A stretch of 64,000 bases of DNA from Motiliproteus sp041586735 (GTDB lineage Bacteria; Pseudomonadota; Gammaproteobacteria; Pseudomonadales; Balneatricaceae), in contig JBFGZQ010000016.1 of NCBI GenBank assembly GCA_041586735.1, positions 11,486-75,485 of the forward strand. Reading direction: 5' to 3'. The notes under the pieces are model-generated. The model worked only from the letters and a program-made list of their open reading frames with translations, searched no databases and was not told the DNA's origin. A program made the translations under genes and the position numbers. This document shows, piece after piece, positions 1 to 8,491 of this stretch (position 1 is its first letter; each line of letters starts with the position of its first letter).

Positions 1-2225
1 TTCATAACCCCGTTCTTGGTGCCCAGGAAATACTTCAGGAAGTACTCGTGGCCTTTACCGGAGGATCCGAGAATGTTGGAGCGCCAGATAAACATGTTGC
101 GCGGGAAGTTTTCGGGGCTATCCGGATTCTCACAAGCGAACTTGATGTTGCCACTCTTGAGTTCTTGCACCAGGTAGTCTTTGGGATCCATGCCCGCTTT
201 TTTAGCGTCCTTAGACACTTCTAGCGGGTTTTTGTTGATCTGCGGAGCAGACGGCAACCAACCCATGCGCTCGGCGCGCACGTTCCAATCGATCATGTGC
301 TCTGGGAACGCATCGGCATCGGCCAGCGGTGACAAGATCTCTTTAGCGTTCAACTTCTCATGGCGCCACTGGCTGGTGTGCGCATAGAAGAATGAGGTGC
401 CATTCATGTGGCGCGGTGGACGGCTCCAGTCCAGACCGAATGCCAGCGGCTGCCAGCCGGTTTGTGGGCGCAGTTTTTCCTGGCCTACGTAGTGAGCCCA
501 ACCGCCGCCGGACTGACCGATACAGCCACACATCATCAGCATGTTGATCAGGCCACGGTAGTTCATGTCCATGTGATACCAGTGGTTCATGGCGGCACCC
601 ACGATGATCATGGAGCGACCACGGGTCTTGTGCGCAGTGTCCGCAAATTCGCGGGCAACTTGAATGACCTTGTCGCGGCTAACCCCAGTGATCTTTTCTT
701 GCCAGGCGGGTGTGTAGGCGATGTCATCGTCGAAGCTAGTGGCGACGTTACCGCCGCCCAGGCCACGATCGAGGCCATAGTTAGCCATCATCAGGTCGTA
801 AACAGTGGTGACTTTTGCTTCAGTGCCGTTTGCCAGCTTAATGGTACGGGCCGGTACGTTGCGAACCTGAATATCTTCTTGGTTGTTGGCGGTAAAATAG
901 GCGTGTTCTTGGCCACCAAAGTAGGGGAAACCCACTGGAACCGCGTTCTTTTCGCCATCGATCATGGACAGTTGCAGTTTGGTTTCTGCGCCCTTCAGAC
1001 CTTCGCGTTGCTCTAGGTTCCACTTGCCGTCTTCACCCCAACGGAAACCCACTGAGCCGTTAGGAGCTACCAGTTCGCCACTGATCTCGTCATAAGCGAT
1101 AGTTTTCCAGTCAGGGTTGTTTTCCTGGCCGAGGTTGCCGTCAAGGTCTGCAGCGCGGAGGAAGCGAGTGGATTTCAGAACGCCGTCTTTATGCTCTTCG
1201 AGCAACACCAGCATCGGCATGTCGGAGGTTTGACGCGCATATTCGGTGAAATATTCGCTAGGGTTGTCCAGGTGGAACTCGCGCAGGATAACGTGGCCGA
1301 AAGCCATGGCCAGCGCAGCATCAGTACCCTGTTTGGGATTCAACCAGATGTCGGTCAGTTTGGAGACTTCGGCGTAATCCGGCGTGATGGAGACAGTTTT
1401 AGTGCCCTTATACCGTACTTCGGTAAAGAAGTGTGCATCGGGGGTACGTGTCTGAGGAACGTTGGAGCCCCAAGCGATGATGTAATTGGAGTTGTACCAG
1501 TCCGCGGATTCAGGAACGTCGGTTTGCTCTCCCCAGACCATGGGTGATGAGGGAGGCAGGTCACAGTACCAGTCGTAGAAGCTGATGCACACGCCGCCGA
1601 TCAACGACAGATAGCGAGAGCCGGCTGCGTAGGAAACCATGGACATCGCAGGAATCGGCGAGAAACCGATGATACGGTCAGGACCGTAAGTCTTGGCGGT
1701 ATAGACGTTCGCAGCGGCGATCATCTCGTTGACTTCGGTCCAGGTGGAGCGAATGAAACCGCCCATGCCGCGCTTAGTCTTATAGGCATCTGCTTTAACG
1801 GGGTCTTCAACGATTGAGGTCCAGGCATCAACCGGAGACAGGCTGCGACGGGCATCGCGCCACAACTTCAGCAGCGGCTTACGGACTTTTGGGTACTTCA
1901 GACGGTTGGCGCTGTAGGTGTACCAGGAGTAACTGGCACCGCGCTGACAGCCACGAGGTTCATGGTTCGGTAGATCGGGGCGGGTGCGGGGGTAGTCGGT
2001 CTGCTGGGTTTCCCAGGTGATCAGGCCGTTTTTAACGTAAACTTTCCAGCTGCAGGAGCCGGTGCAGTTCACTCCGTGGGTGGAGCGCACGATCTTATCG
2101 TGCTGCCAGCGTGAACGGTAGCTATCTTCCCAGGCGCGGTTTTCATTGGTCACTTCACCGTGACCGTCTGCAAACTCGCTCTGTTTTTTCTTAAAGAACT
2201 GTAAGCGATCTAAAAAATGGCTCAT
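1..2225 (-). CDS. narG: Respiratory nitrate reductase alpha subunit (partial, C-terminus beyond window)
   Basis: NarG is the catalytic subunit of the membrane-bound, cytoplasm-facing nitrate reductase NarGHI; it reduces nitrate to nitrite on a bis-MGD molybdenum centre. About 741 N-terminal residues are visible of the roughly 1,250 usual for the family. The FS0 iron-sulfur ligands are in place: His50, Cys54 and Cys58 in HGVNCTGSCSW, and Cys93 in PRGCQRGAS. The segment SADWYNSNYIIAWGSN carries the Asp that ligates molybdenum in NarG enzymes. The ATG is preceded by GGAG about nine bases upstream. It is the third gene of a narK1-narK2-narG run, and narHJI would be expected just outside the window. 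Confidence 0.97.
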   Translation of the reverse strand, partial: MSHFLDRLQFFKKKQSEFADGHGEVTNENRAWEDSYRSRWQHDKIVRSTHGVNCTGSCSWKVYVKNGLITWETQQTDYPRTRPDLPNHEPRGCQRGASYSWYTYSANRLKYPKVRKPLLKLWRDARRSLSPVDAWTSIVEDPVKADAYKTKRGMGGFIRSTWTEVNEMIAAANVYTAKTYGPDRIIGFSPIPAMSMVSYAAGSRYLSLIGGVCISFYDWYCDLPPSSPMVWGEQTDVPESADWYNSNYIIAWGSNVPQTRTPDAHFFTEVRYKGTKTVSITPDYAEVSKLTDIWLNPKQGTDAALAMAFGHVILREFHLDNPSEYFTEYARQTSDMPMLVLLEEHKDGVLKSTRFLRAADLDGNLGQENNPDWKTIAYDEISGELVAPNGSVGFRWGEDGKWNLEQREGLKGAETKLQLSMIDGEKNAVPVGFPYFGGQEHAYFTANNQEDIQVRNVPARTIKLANGTEAKVTTVYDLMMANYGLDRGLGGGNVATSFDDDIAYTPAWQEKITGVSRDKVIQVAREFADTAHKTRGRSMIIVGAAMNHWYHMDMNYRGLINMLMMCGCIGQSGGGWAHYVGQEKLRPQTGWQPLAFGLDWSRPPRHMNGTSFFYAHTSQWRHEKLNAKEILSPLADADAFPEHMIDWNVRAERMGWLPSAPQINKNPLEVSKDAKKAGMDPKDYLVQELKSGNIKFACENPDSPENFPRNMFIWRSNILGSSGKGHEYFLKYFLGTKNGVM

Positions 2226-2317
2226 TGCCTTAACTCCAAATTGATTGAGTTGTTGGGGCCATACCCCTCAGCGCATGATTTCTAGTCATAGTTATGGGAT
2301 TAACCATTGACTAAGGT

Positions 2318-2346
2318 GTCACCTGAAAAACGCTCTTTCAGGTGAC
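2318..2346. promoter_or_regulatory. Perfect 11-bp hairpin between narK2 and narG
   Basis: GTCACCTGAAA and TTTCAGGTGAC form a perfect 11-bp stem around a 7-base loop. It lies in the 177-bp gap between narK2 and narG. No T-run follows on the minus strand, so it is not a classic terminator. An mRNA-processing or stabilising hairpin that separates transporter from reductase expression is an inference. Confidence 0.6.
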
Positions 2347-2402
2347 TGATCGTAGGGATCATCAACAAGCGCGTATTGATGAATCCTTTCAGAGATGGAA
2401 CA

Positions 2403-4007
2403 TTACGGATTTTTGAACTCTGCACCGGGACGCAGATAGTACCACCAGTTAATCAGGATGCAGAGAACATAGAACACGGCGAAGCCGTACAGTGCGTTCT
2501 CAGGGGTCGTTAAGTTGATCTGCTCACCCAGCACCTGGGGAATGATGAACGCACCGTAAGCGGCCACCGCAGAGGTCCAACCTAGAACTGGGCCGGCCTG
2601 CTCCTTGTTGAACACCATGGAGATGGTGCGGAAGGTGGAGCCGTTGCCGATGCCTGTTGCTGCGAACAGCACCAAGAACAGAATCAGGAAGGGTACGAAG
2701 TACTCTTCGGGAGTGGCTGAGGCATAGGCCAGCTTCATGTAGTACGCGACACCCAGGGCGCTGGCGATCATTATCACGGCACAGTATTGGGTGACTTTAG
2801 CACCACCAAGCTTGTCGGCAATCCAGCCACCGACAGGACGAATCAGGGCGCCGATGAAGGGGCCCATCCAGGCGTACATCAGGGCGCTGGGACCATTGGC
2901 GTTGCTCATGTTGTGGTTCATGACACCGTCGACCAACAGGTGCTGGTAGCCAAAGATGACCTTGATTGAAAGACCGAAGGCTGCCGAGAAACCGATAAAG
3001 GAACCGAAGGTCATGGTGTAGATTACACTCATTACCCAGGTATGGGTGTTGCCGAAGATCTTATACTGACGGTTAAGGTTCTGCTTGATCTGACCGGGCA
3101 GGAGCTTCAACAGGTATACGGTCAGGGCGATAACGATCGGCAGTACGATCCACTTACTGACGCCAAAGCCGGAGCCACCCACCTTTTCAGGCAGCATCAG
3201 CCACAGACCGAAAATCGCCGTCAGGAAACCGATGGCGAGCATGCCGCTGATCATCGAGAATGACGCTACGGGTGAGGGCAACTCTGGCGTTACGTGATCA
3301 GCTTTGATGTTGTTCATGCCGAACCAGCCCACCACAGCCAGTGGGATCAGAATCAACAACCAGACGTAACCGGCGTTGTGAATCCAGGCATCGGAACCGG
3401 CGGGGATCTTGCCGATCAGGGTACCGGAGGTGGTGACCAGCTCCATCGGCTCACCGCCGAAGATGCCGAACGTCATGACCAGTGGAACCAAAATCTGCAT
3501 GGTGGTCACACCGAAGTTACCCAGCCCCGCATTCAAACCCAGCGCCAGGCCCTGCTGCTTCTTGGGGAAGAAAAAGCTGATATTGGACATTGAGGAGGCA
3601 AAGTTACCACCGCCAAATCCGGACAGCAGCGCCAGAATCTGAAACACCCACAACGGTGTGTTTTTATCCTGCAGCGCAATACCCGCGCCGATGGCTGGAA
3701 TCATCAGCAGGGCGGTGGTGAACACGATCGTGTTGCGTCCACCGGCCAGACGAATAAAGAAGCTACTCGGTATTCGCAGCGTAGCACCGGTAAGACCGGC
3801 GATGGCCATTAGGGTAAAGAGTTCGGGTTTGGCGAAGGGAAAACCCAGGTTCAGCATCTGGATGGTGATGATGCCCCAGTACAGCCATATCGCGAAGCCA
3901 CAGAGTAAGCTTGGGATCGAAATCCAGAGATTGCGGTTAGCAACCTTCTTTCCTTCGCTCTCCCAAAACTTGGGATCTTCGACATCCCAGTTTTTTATAT
4001 CTGACAT
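2403..4007 (-). CDS. narK2: NarK-type nitrate/nitrite transporter (major facilitator family), long form
   Basis: This inner-membrane transporter most resembles the E. coli NarK/NarU type, which exchanges nitrate for nitrite. Visible family features are the N-terminal NLWISIPS stretch, the substrate arginine regions LRIPSSF and LIRPVGG, and the nitrate signatures GLGNFGV and GNGSTFR. It is 534 residues against about 463 in E. coli NarK. The excess is mostly one block of about 70 residues between WFGMNN and HTWVMS that contains two hydrophobic segments, so 14 rather than 12 membrane helices are plausible. The start is supported by GGAGG upstream. It follows narK1 and precedes narG. The assignment as an antiporter comes from family resemblance only. 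Confidence 0.92.
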   Translation of the reverse strand: MSDIKNWDVEDPKFWESEGKKVANRNLWISIPSLLCGFAIWLYWGIITIQMLNLGFPFAKPELFTLMAIAGLTGATLRIPSSFFIRLAGGRNTIVFTTALLMIPAIGAGIALQDKNTPLWVFQILALLSGFGGGNFASSMSNISFFFPKKQQGLALGLNAGLGNFGVTTMQILVPLVMTFGIFGGEPMELVTTSGTLIGKIPAGSDAWIHNAGYVWLLILIPLAVVGWFGMNNIKADHVTPELPSPVASFSMISGMLAIGFLTAIFGLWLMLPEKVGGSGFGVSKWIVLPIVIALTVYLLKLLPGQIKQNLNRQYKIFGNTHTWVMSVIYTMTFGSFIGFSAAFGLSIKVIFGYQHLLVDGVMNHNMSNANGPSALMYAWMGPFIGALIRPVGGWIADKLGGAKVTQYCAVIMIASALGVAYYMKLAYASATPEEYFVPFLILFLVLFAATGIGNGSTFRTISMVFNKEQAGPVLGWTSAVAAYGAFIIPQVLGEQINLTTPENALYGFAVFYVLCILINWWYYLRPGAEFKNP

Positions 4008-4125
4008 TTATTATTGCCTCCAAATAAACAGAAAGGTAAAACTAAACTTCAAACAAAGATTTCGGTCGATCCGTTACCAAAAAGCTTTTGGGTTAAACGT
4101 ACAAACATCAAGAGCAGCGATGGCG

Positions 4126-5394
4126 CTATACCAACTCTGCGGACAGGTTTTCTTTAAACTTGCTTTTCTGGACGTTGTTCTCGTTAGCAAAAGACCAGTG
4201 CATCCACACTAGAGAGACGCAGGTGATGCCGTAGAGAATCATAAAAATCGAGGAGTTGACGTGGAAGGTGTCGATAATAATGCCGAACAAGATCGGCAGC
4301 AGAAAACCGCCAAGGCCGCCGGCTAGACCGACAACACCCGAGACCACCCCCAGGTTTTCTGGGTACTCGTCAGACAAAAATTTAAAGACTGAGGCTTTAC
4401 CGAATCCCCAAGCGATACCGACAATAAATAGCAGGGCGGTGAACACCCAAACGTTAAGGCCAAGTTCGAAGGTACTGCTGCCACCGTCGGCGGTCTGTAC
4501 GGTGAAAATGGTCTGAGGGTAAGAGAGCAAGAACAGGCAGACCCAGCAGACCCACATCACCCACCAGGTCACCTTGTAGGCGCCATACTTGTCGGAGAAC
4601 CAGCCGCCCAGTGCGCGGATGATGCCGGAGGGCAGCACGAAGATGGAGGCCAGCAATGCAGCCTGCTGAATGTCAAAACCGTATTCGTTGATGTAGTACT
4701 TGGTCATCCACAGGGATAGCGCCACAAAACCACCGAAGACGATGGAGTAGTATTGGCAGTAGCGCCAGACGTTACGGTCCTTCAGGACCGAGAGTTGCTC
4801 TTTGATGGTGACGCTGGATGACACTTTATGGGCAGGATCTGAATAGGTGAACATCCAATACAGGATAACGGTGACCGCCATGAACACCGCATAGACTTTG
4901 GGTACGAAGGCCCAGCCATAAGCGACCACCAGGGACGGGGCTACAAATTTAGTGATTGCGGCTCCGGCATTACCGGCACCGAAGATGCCCATCGCCAGTC
5001 CCTGCTTATCCTTATCGAACCATTTGGCGGTGTAGCTGATACCGACGGAGAAGGAGGCGCCGGCGATGCCGACAAACAGGCCGAGTACCAGAAACTGCCA
5101 ATACTCGGTGGCTTCACCGATCAACCACAGGGGCAGCACAATGGTAGCCAGTAAAAATGTGAAAACGATGCGGCCGCCAAACCTGTCGGTCAGCATGCCC
5201 GCGGGCAGACGAAATACCGCACCGGTTAGAATGGGTGTAGCGACCAGCAAACCAAATTGGGTTTCAGACAGCGACAGCAGCTCTTTTATCGGAATACCGA
5301 TAATAGAAAACATGACCCAGACTGCAAAACAGGCGGTAAATGCATAGGTGTTCATAATCAACACCGAGAGCTGCATTTTGCGAAATGATGCCAT
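4126..5394 (-). CDS. narK1: NarK1-type nitrate transporter (major facilitator family)
   Basis: A 422-residue, 12-helix MFS protein of the nitrate/nitrite porter family, of the NarK1 type associated with proton-coupled nitrate import. Conserved arginine segments FRLPAGMLTDRFGG and IRALGGWFSD and the glycine-rich GNAGAAI and GLAGGLGG motifs are visible. I place the start at the ATG at 5394 (MASFRKMQLS), because AAGGAG lies correctly before it; the open frame runs 14 codons further upstream without a good ribosome site. Paired with narK2, it matches the narK1-narK2-narGHJI operons of denitrifying proteobacteria, in which one porter starts nitrate import and the other swaps nitrate for nitrite. 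Confidence 0.93.
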   Translation of the reverse strand: MASFRKMQLSVLIMNTYAFTACFAVWVMFSIIGIPIKELLSLSETQFGLLVATPILTGAVFRLPAGMLTDRFGGRIVFTFLLATIVLPLWLIGEATEYWQFLVLGLFVGIAGASFSVGISYTAKWFDKDKQGLAMGIFGAGNAGAAITKFVAPSLVVAYGWAFVPKVYAVFMAVTVILYWMFTYSDPAHKVSSSVTIKEQLSVLKDRNVWRYCQYYSIVFGGFVALSLWMTKYYINEYGFDIQQAALLASIFVLPSGIIRALGGWFSDKYGAYKVTWWVMWVCWVCLFLLSYPQTIFTVQTADGGSSTFELGLNVWVFTALLFIVGIAWGFGKASVFKFLSDEYPENLGVVSGVVGLAGGLGGFLLPILFGIIIDTFHVNSSIFMILYGITCVSLVWMHWSFANENNVQKSKFKENLSAELV

Positions 5395-5893
5395 TTTGGA
5401 GCTCCTTGATAAAATTCCACGGTGGGAGTGCTGCACTAGCCGCGATCATCTCAGGTCGTAAGACGTGTTCGCAATATCTCTAGAGCATCTACCCCGGGGC
5501 GGGGAACGCTAAACTACCACTTTATAGGTAGCGCGATGGTTTGGTATAACATACTGAAAACAAATAATTTAGTTGGATTTAATGGATTTGAAATGAGCTT
5601 TCAAATTAATTTGAATTATTTGGAGGTATGACCGTGTAGCGTGACAGCCAAAATGCAGAATCCAGGCCGCCACGATTGTTATTGCGTAGCCTTGGTCAGA
5701 GCTCAATAAACACGCGCAACGCGATGTTCACCGGGGGCTAACTTCCTGTCAGATACGGCGGTTCCATAATCGGCCGAGATCTGGCTTATCCTACCGCTCA
5801 ACAACCTAGGCTGTTATTCTGGATCAGCGTAATAGCAGTGACCCGCGGGCGCTGCTGTCGACAAGCAACAAACTGGGGTTACAGGCACCGAAC
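5395..5893. other. Divergent control region between narK1 and mobA
   Basis: About 500 bases without a supported gene. They hold a NarL-type 7-2-7 site (5515-5530) and a TTTGAAA/TTTCAAA inverted repeat (5587-5605, 5-base spacer) in an AT-rich stretch. I found no convincing FNR/Anr box (TTGAT-N4-ATCAA). No narXL genes are present. Confidence 0.6.
5515..5530. promoter_or_regulatory. NarL/NarP-type 7-2-7 binding site
   Basis: The sequence TACCACT-TT-ATAGGTA is two inverted heptamers, each fitting the NarL consensus TACYNMT, separated by exactly two bases. This is the arrangement that NarL and NarP recognise. It sits about 120 bases upstream of the narK1 start, which suits nitrate-responsive activation of narK1-narK2-narG. 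The regulator itself is not in the window. Confidence 0.65.
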
Positions 5894-6487
5894 ATGAACA
5901 TTACCGAAAAATTACCGTTGAGCATTCTTATCCTGGCCGGGGGTCGCGGAACCCGCATGGGCGGCAGAGACAAGGGCTTAGTCGAGCTCAACGACAACTC
6001 CTTTATCGGACACGCACTCGAGGTCGCGCGCCCCTATAGTGATGACATCATCATCAGCTGCAATCGCAACCAGGATCGTTATCTTCAGTTCAGTGAGACG
6101 CTGGTTAGCGATGAGCAGCTGGGCTTCCCCGGACCGCTGGCTGGGATTCTGGCTGGGATGGAGGTGGCTCGCTACCAGGCGATGCTGGTACTGCCTTGCG
6201 ACACCCCGATGATTCCTGAGGATCTTCCACGGCGGCTTTACAGCTCGTTTCGCGACAATCCTGAGGGTATTAGCCTTGCGAATGATGGCGAGCGTCAGCA
6301 GCCTCTGCACGCTATAGTGCCGACCCGTTTAAAAGACAGTCTGCGTGCCTATTTGGCAGCCGACCAGCACAGTGTGTTCCGTTGGTATAATCAGCACTCG
6401 ATCACAGACGTCCTTTATTTGGGGCAGACCAAGGCTTTTACCAACATCAATCGCCTGGAGGAACTCCAGGCGCTGACGCAGCGATAG
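5894..6487 (+). CDS. mobA: Molybdenum cofactor guanylyltransferase
   Basis: MobA transfers GMP from GTP to molybdopterin to make the MGD cofactor used by NarG and other DMSO-reductase-family enzymes in the cytoplasm. The nucleotide-binding signature LAGGRGTRMGGRDKG lies at residues 14-28, followed by FPGPLAGILAGM and the PCDTP motif of the family. At 197 residues it matches the usual length (about 190-200). It is divergent from the nar genes, so the neighbourhood couples the reductase to its cofactor. Confidence 0.96.
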   Translation: MNITEKLPLSILILAGGRGTRMGGRDKGLVELNDNSFIGHALEVARPYSDDIIISCNRNQDRYLQFSETLVSDEQLGFPGPLAGILAGMEVARYQAMLVLPCDTPMIPEDLPRRLYSSFRDNPEGISLANDGERQQPLHAIVPTRLKDSLRAYLAADQHSVFRWYNQHSITDVLYLGQTKAFTNINRLEELQALTQR

Positions 6488-6642
6488 CCCTAACCATGTA
6501 TTCAGAAGGGTCCTAACGAGACGATATCGCCGTCGTTGATCGCGGTATCGGCGGGGATCGCCGCATAACCCTGGGTCCTGATCTCGGAGTCTTGACACTG
6601 CCGATAAAGAGTGAGCGCTCCACAGCCAGGCAAGCCGTTGCC

Positions 6643-7146
6643 TCATTGTTTAAGGTTCAACAGATACTCCTCCAGCCGCGTAAAATCGATACGTCCGCGA
6701 ATTCTGTGCCGCTGTTCACCGGGCACATAGAGATAACTTCGAGGTAATTCACCTTGCCAACTGGGGTCGATTTGGAAGCGCAACTTTTCGATATAGGGAT
6801 CGGCAAATATCCAATTACTGGCTGATTCCAGGTCATTTTCTGCCAACACCGCTGCCGTTTCAGCGGCAGCCTCAACACCGTCCACTGAGATGAGCACCAG
6901 ACCTATCCCTGGATGACTGGCTGAAAATTCAGCCAGTTCGGGCATCTCTGCACGGCAAGGAGGACAGTCCAATGACCATAAAACAACGAGCAGTGGTTGC
7001 TGCTGATTAGCAGTCATAATCCCCTGATAACTGTCTGTTAGGAAAGGTTTAGGGGATGCTGCCCAGCTGGGCAGTGCGACTAGCAGGCTAGACAACAGAC
7101 CGCAAAACAGAGTGCTAATAAAGCTCAGGGGCTGCTTAATGGTCAT
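6643..7146 (-). CDS. TlpA/ResA-like periplasmic thioredoxin
   Basis: A 167-residue protein with an N-terminal signal or anchor segment (about residues 8-29, ending SWAA) and a thioredoxin fold with the redox motif CPPC at 61-64 in LWSLDCPPCRAEMPE. The start at 7146 (MTIKQPLS) has GGAG nine bases upstream; an alternative ATG lies five codons earlier at 7161. Either start overlaps the end of the preceding propeller-protein gene, so the two are translationally coupled. It ends the TonB operon and may keep the cysteines of its neighbour reduced, which is inference. The same frame stays open for about 46 codons past the TGA stop. Confidence 0.85.
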   Translation of the reverse strand: MTIKQPLSFISTLFCGLLSSLLVALPSWAASPKPFLTDSYQGIMTANQQQPLLVVLWSLDCPPCRAEMPELAEFSASHPGIGLVLISVDGVEAAAETAAVLAENDLESASNWIFADPYIEKLRFQIDPSWQGELPRSYLYVPGEQRHRIRGRIDFTRLEEYLLNLKQ

Positions 7147-8395
7147 GATGATCTGCTCCATCCACCGCTATAAGTTGATAGCCCTTTGTCTTGGTGTGCC
7201 AGCTGATAAAGACCTGCTCAGCCTGCGGGATCAAAAAAGGGTAATCGGACATCTCTGTGGTGACGGCGACCACCCGGGGCAGAGTCCAGTCTCGTCCGTT
7301 GTTGTCTGATCGCATCAGCAATATTTGCGTACGTTCCCCATCAAATTCTTTCCAGCTGAGGTAGACCTTGTCCTCGATGCTAAGTACATCGGGATGTGCG
7401 GCCTGACGATCATAGGCACCAAAACTAAGCGGCGAGGAGAAGCTCGCTCCCTCATCCGAGGAGTAGGCATAGAACAACCCCTGTCGCTGATCAGCATCAT
7501 TAAACCAGGCGCTGTGATAACGCCCCAGGGTATCAATTGACAGCGCGGGGCCATGGTGGGGACAGGCATCAATTTGCCAATTGTCATGACTGACGCGAAC
7601 CGGCTTGGAAAATTGCTTGGCGCTGGTGAAGCGAACCAATCCGTGGTCACGGATATTGTCGCCGTAGATATGTCTCCACATCACCACCGGCAAGCCATCG
7701 GTATCTAGCTCGATAGCCAGGCGACAACATTCACAGCTGTTATCTACGATTTTTATGTTAGGGCTAAAACTATCCTGGCCGGGGGCTTTATGACTGTAAT
7801 AGAGCGCGCCACCCTTATACTGCCCCCCCTGTTTTTCATGTGCTTGGCGATCCCGTTTATCCACCCAGGCCATATAGACATGCCCCGCGTCGCTGACCGC
7901 CAAGGCTTCAAATCGATGACCGATCAATTCATGATTATCATTAACGGTCAGCGGCTCACTAAAGTGGCTGCCGTCAGTCGCTGAATAGCTGTAGCGGATA
8001 TTACCGCTATATTTGGGTTGCAGGGCAAGGGTCCAGGAAATATGAATACCGCCGTGCCCATCAATAACGATCTTGGGCCGGTTTTCACCCCGCGCCGATA
8101 CCGCTTCAGGAACCCGGTTTACGGCCACTGGGGTTGAATATGTCTGTCCCTGATCATCAGAATAATTCACGTAAACATGACCGCCATAAGCCCAGGCCAA
8201 CCAGAGTCTGCCTCGTTGATCGAATATCGCACTGGGTGCCAGACCGCAATCAATGCTCGGCATTGCTGCGGGGTCAGCACAACTTGAATCCGTGCTGCTG
8301 TGTTGCCCGTGCTGCCCCTGTACCGCCGCCAGAACCTGCCCTTGCATCACCAGGATCAAGATGCCGAATAGCCGCGTTATCATCCATCTATTCAT
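7136..8395 (-). CDS. Secreted sialidase-like (Asp-box) propeller protein with Cys/His motifs
   Basis: A 419-residue exported protein (signal peptide about residues 1-23, ending QVLAA). Asp-box repeats SDDQGQTYS (79-87), SSDEGASFS (312-320) and SDNNGRDWT (363-371) indicate a BNR/sialidase-type beta-propeller. Sialidase catalytic residues are not evident. Two Cys/His clusters stand out: CECC (221-224) and ACPHHGP (277-283). These could bind a metal. The gene lies between a TonB receptor and a CPPC thioredoxin in one operon, which points to periplasmic or surface handling of the receptor's substrate rather than sugar cleavage. The automated name 'exo-alpha-sialidase' would probably mislead. Confidence 0.75.
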   Translation of the reverse strand: MNRWMITRLFGILILVMQGQVLAAVQGQHGQHSSTDSSCADPAAMPSIDCGLAPSAIFDQRGRLWLAWAYGGHVYVNYSDDQGQTYSTPVAVNRVPEAVSARGENRPKIVIDGHGGIHISWTLALQPKYSGNIRYSYSATDGSHFSEPLTVNDNHELIGHRFEALAVSDAGHVYMAWVDKRDRQAHEKQGGQYKGGALYYSHKAPGQDSFSPNIKIVDNSCECCRLAIELDTDGLPVVMWRHIYGDNIRDHGLVRFTSAKQFSKPVRVSHDNWQIDACPHHGPALSIDTLGRYHSAWFNDADQRQGLFYAYSSDEGASFSSPLSFGAYDRQAAHPDVLSIEDKVYLSWKEFDGERTQILLMRSDNNGRDWTLPRVVAVTTEMSDYPFLIPQAEQVFISWHTKTKGYQLIAVDGADHHDH

Positions 8396-8491
8396 AATCG
8401 CTCCACAAACTCGGTTGCAGTCGGTCAGCCTATGGGGCGGTAGCGGTTAATCCGTGACCGGGTCCCCAAGGACTGACGACTATTGACTTAA

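Noticed and set aside
408..1016. 202-residue plus-strand frame inside narG
   Set aside because: It is antisense to a region with clear NarG homology and has no recognisable product.
5395..5893. FNR/Anr box for the nar operon
   Set aside because: Only half sites such as TTGAT were found; no TTGAT-N4-ATCAA palindrome with tolerable mismatches.
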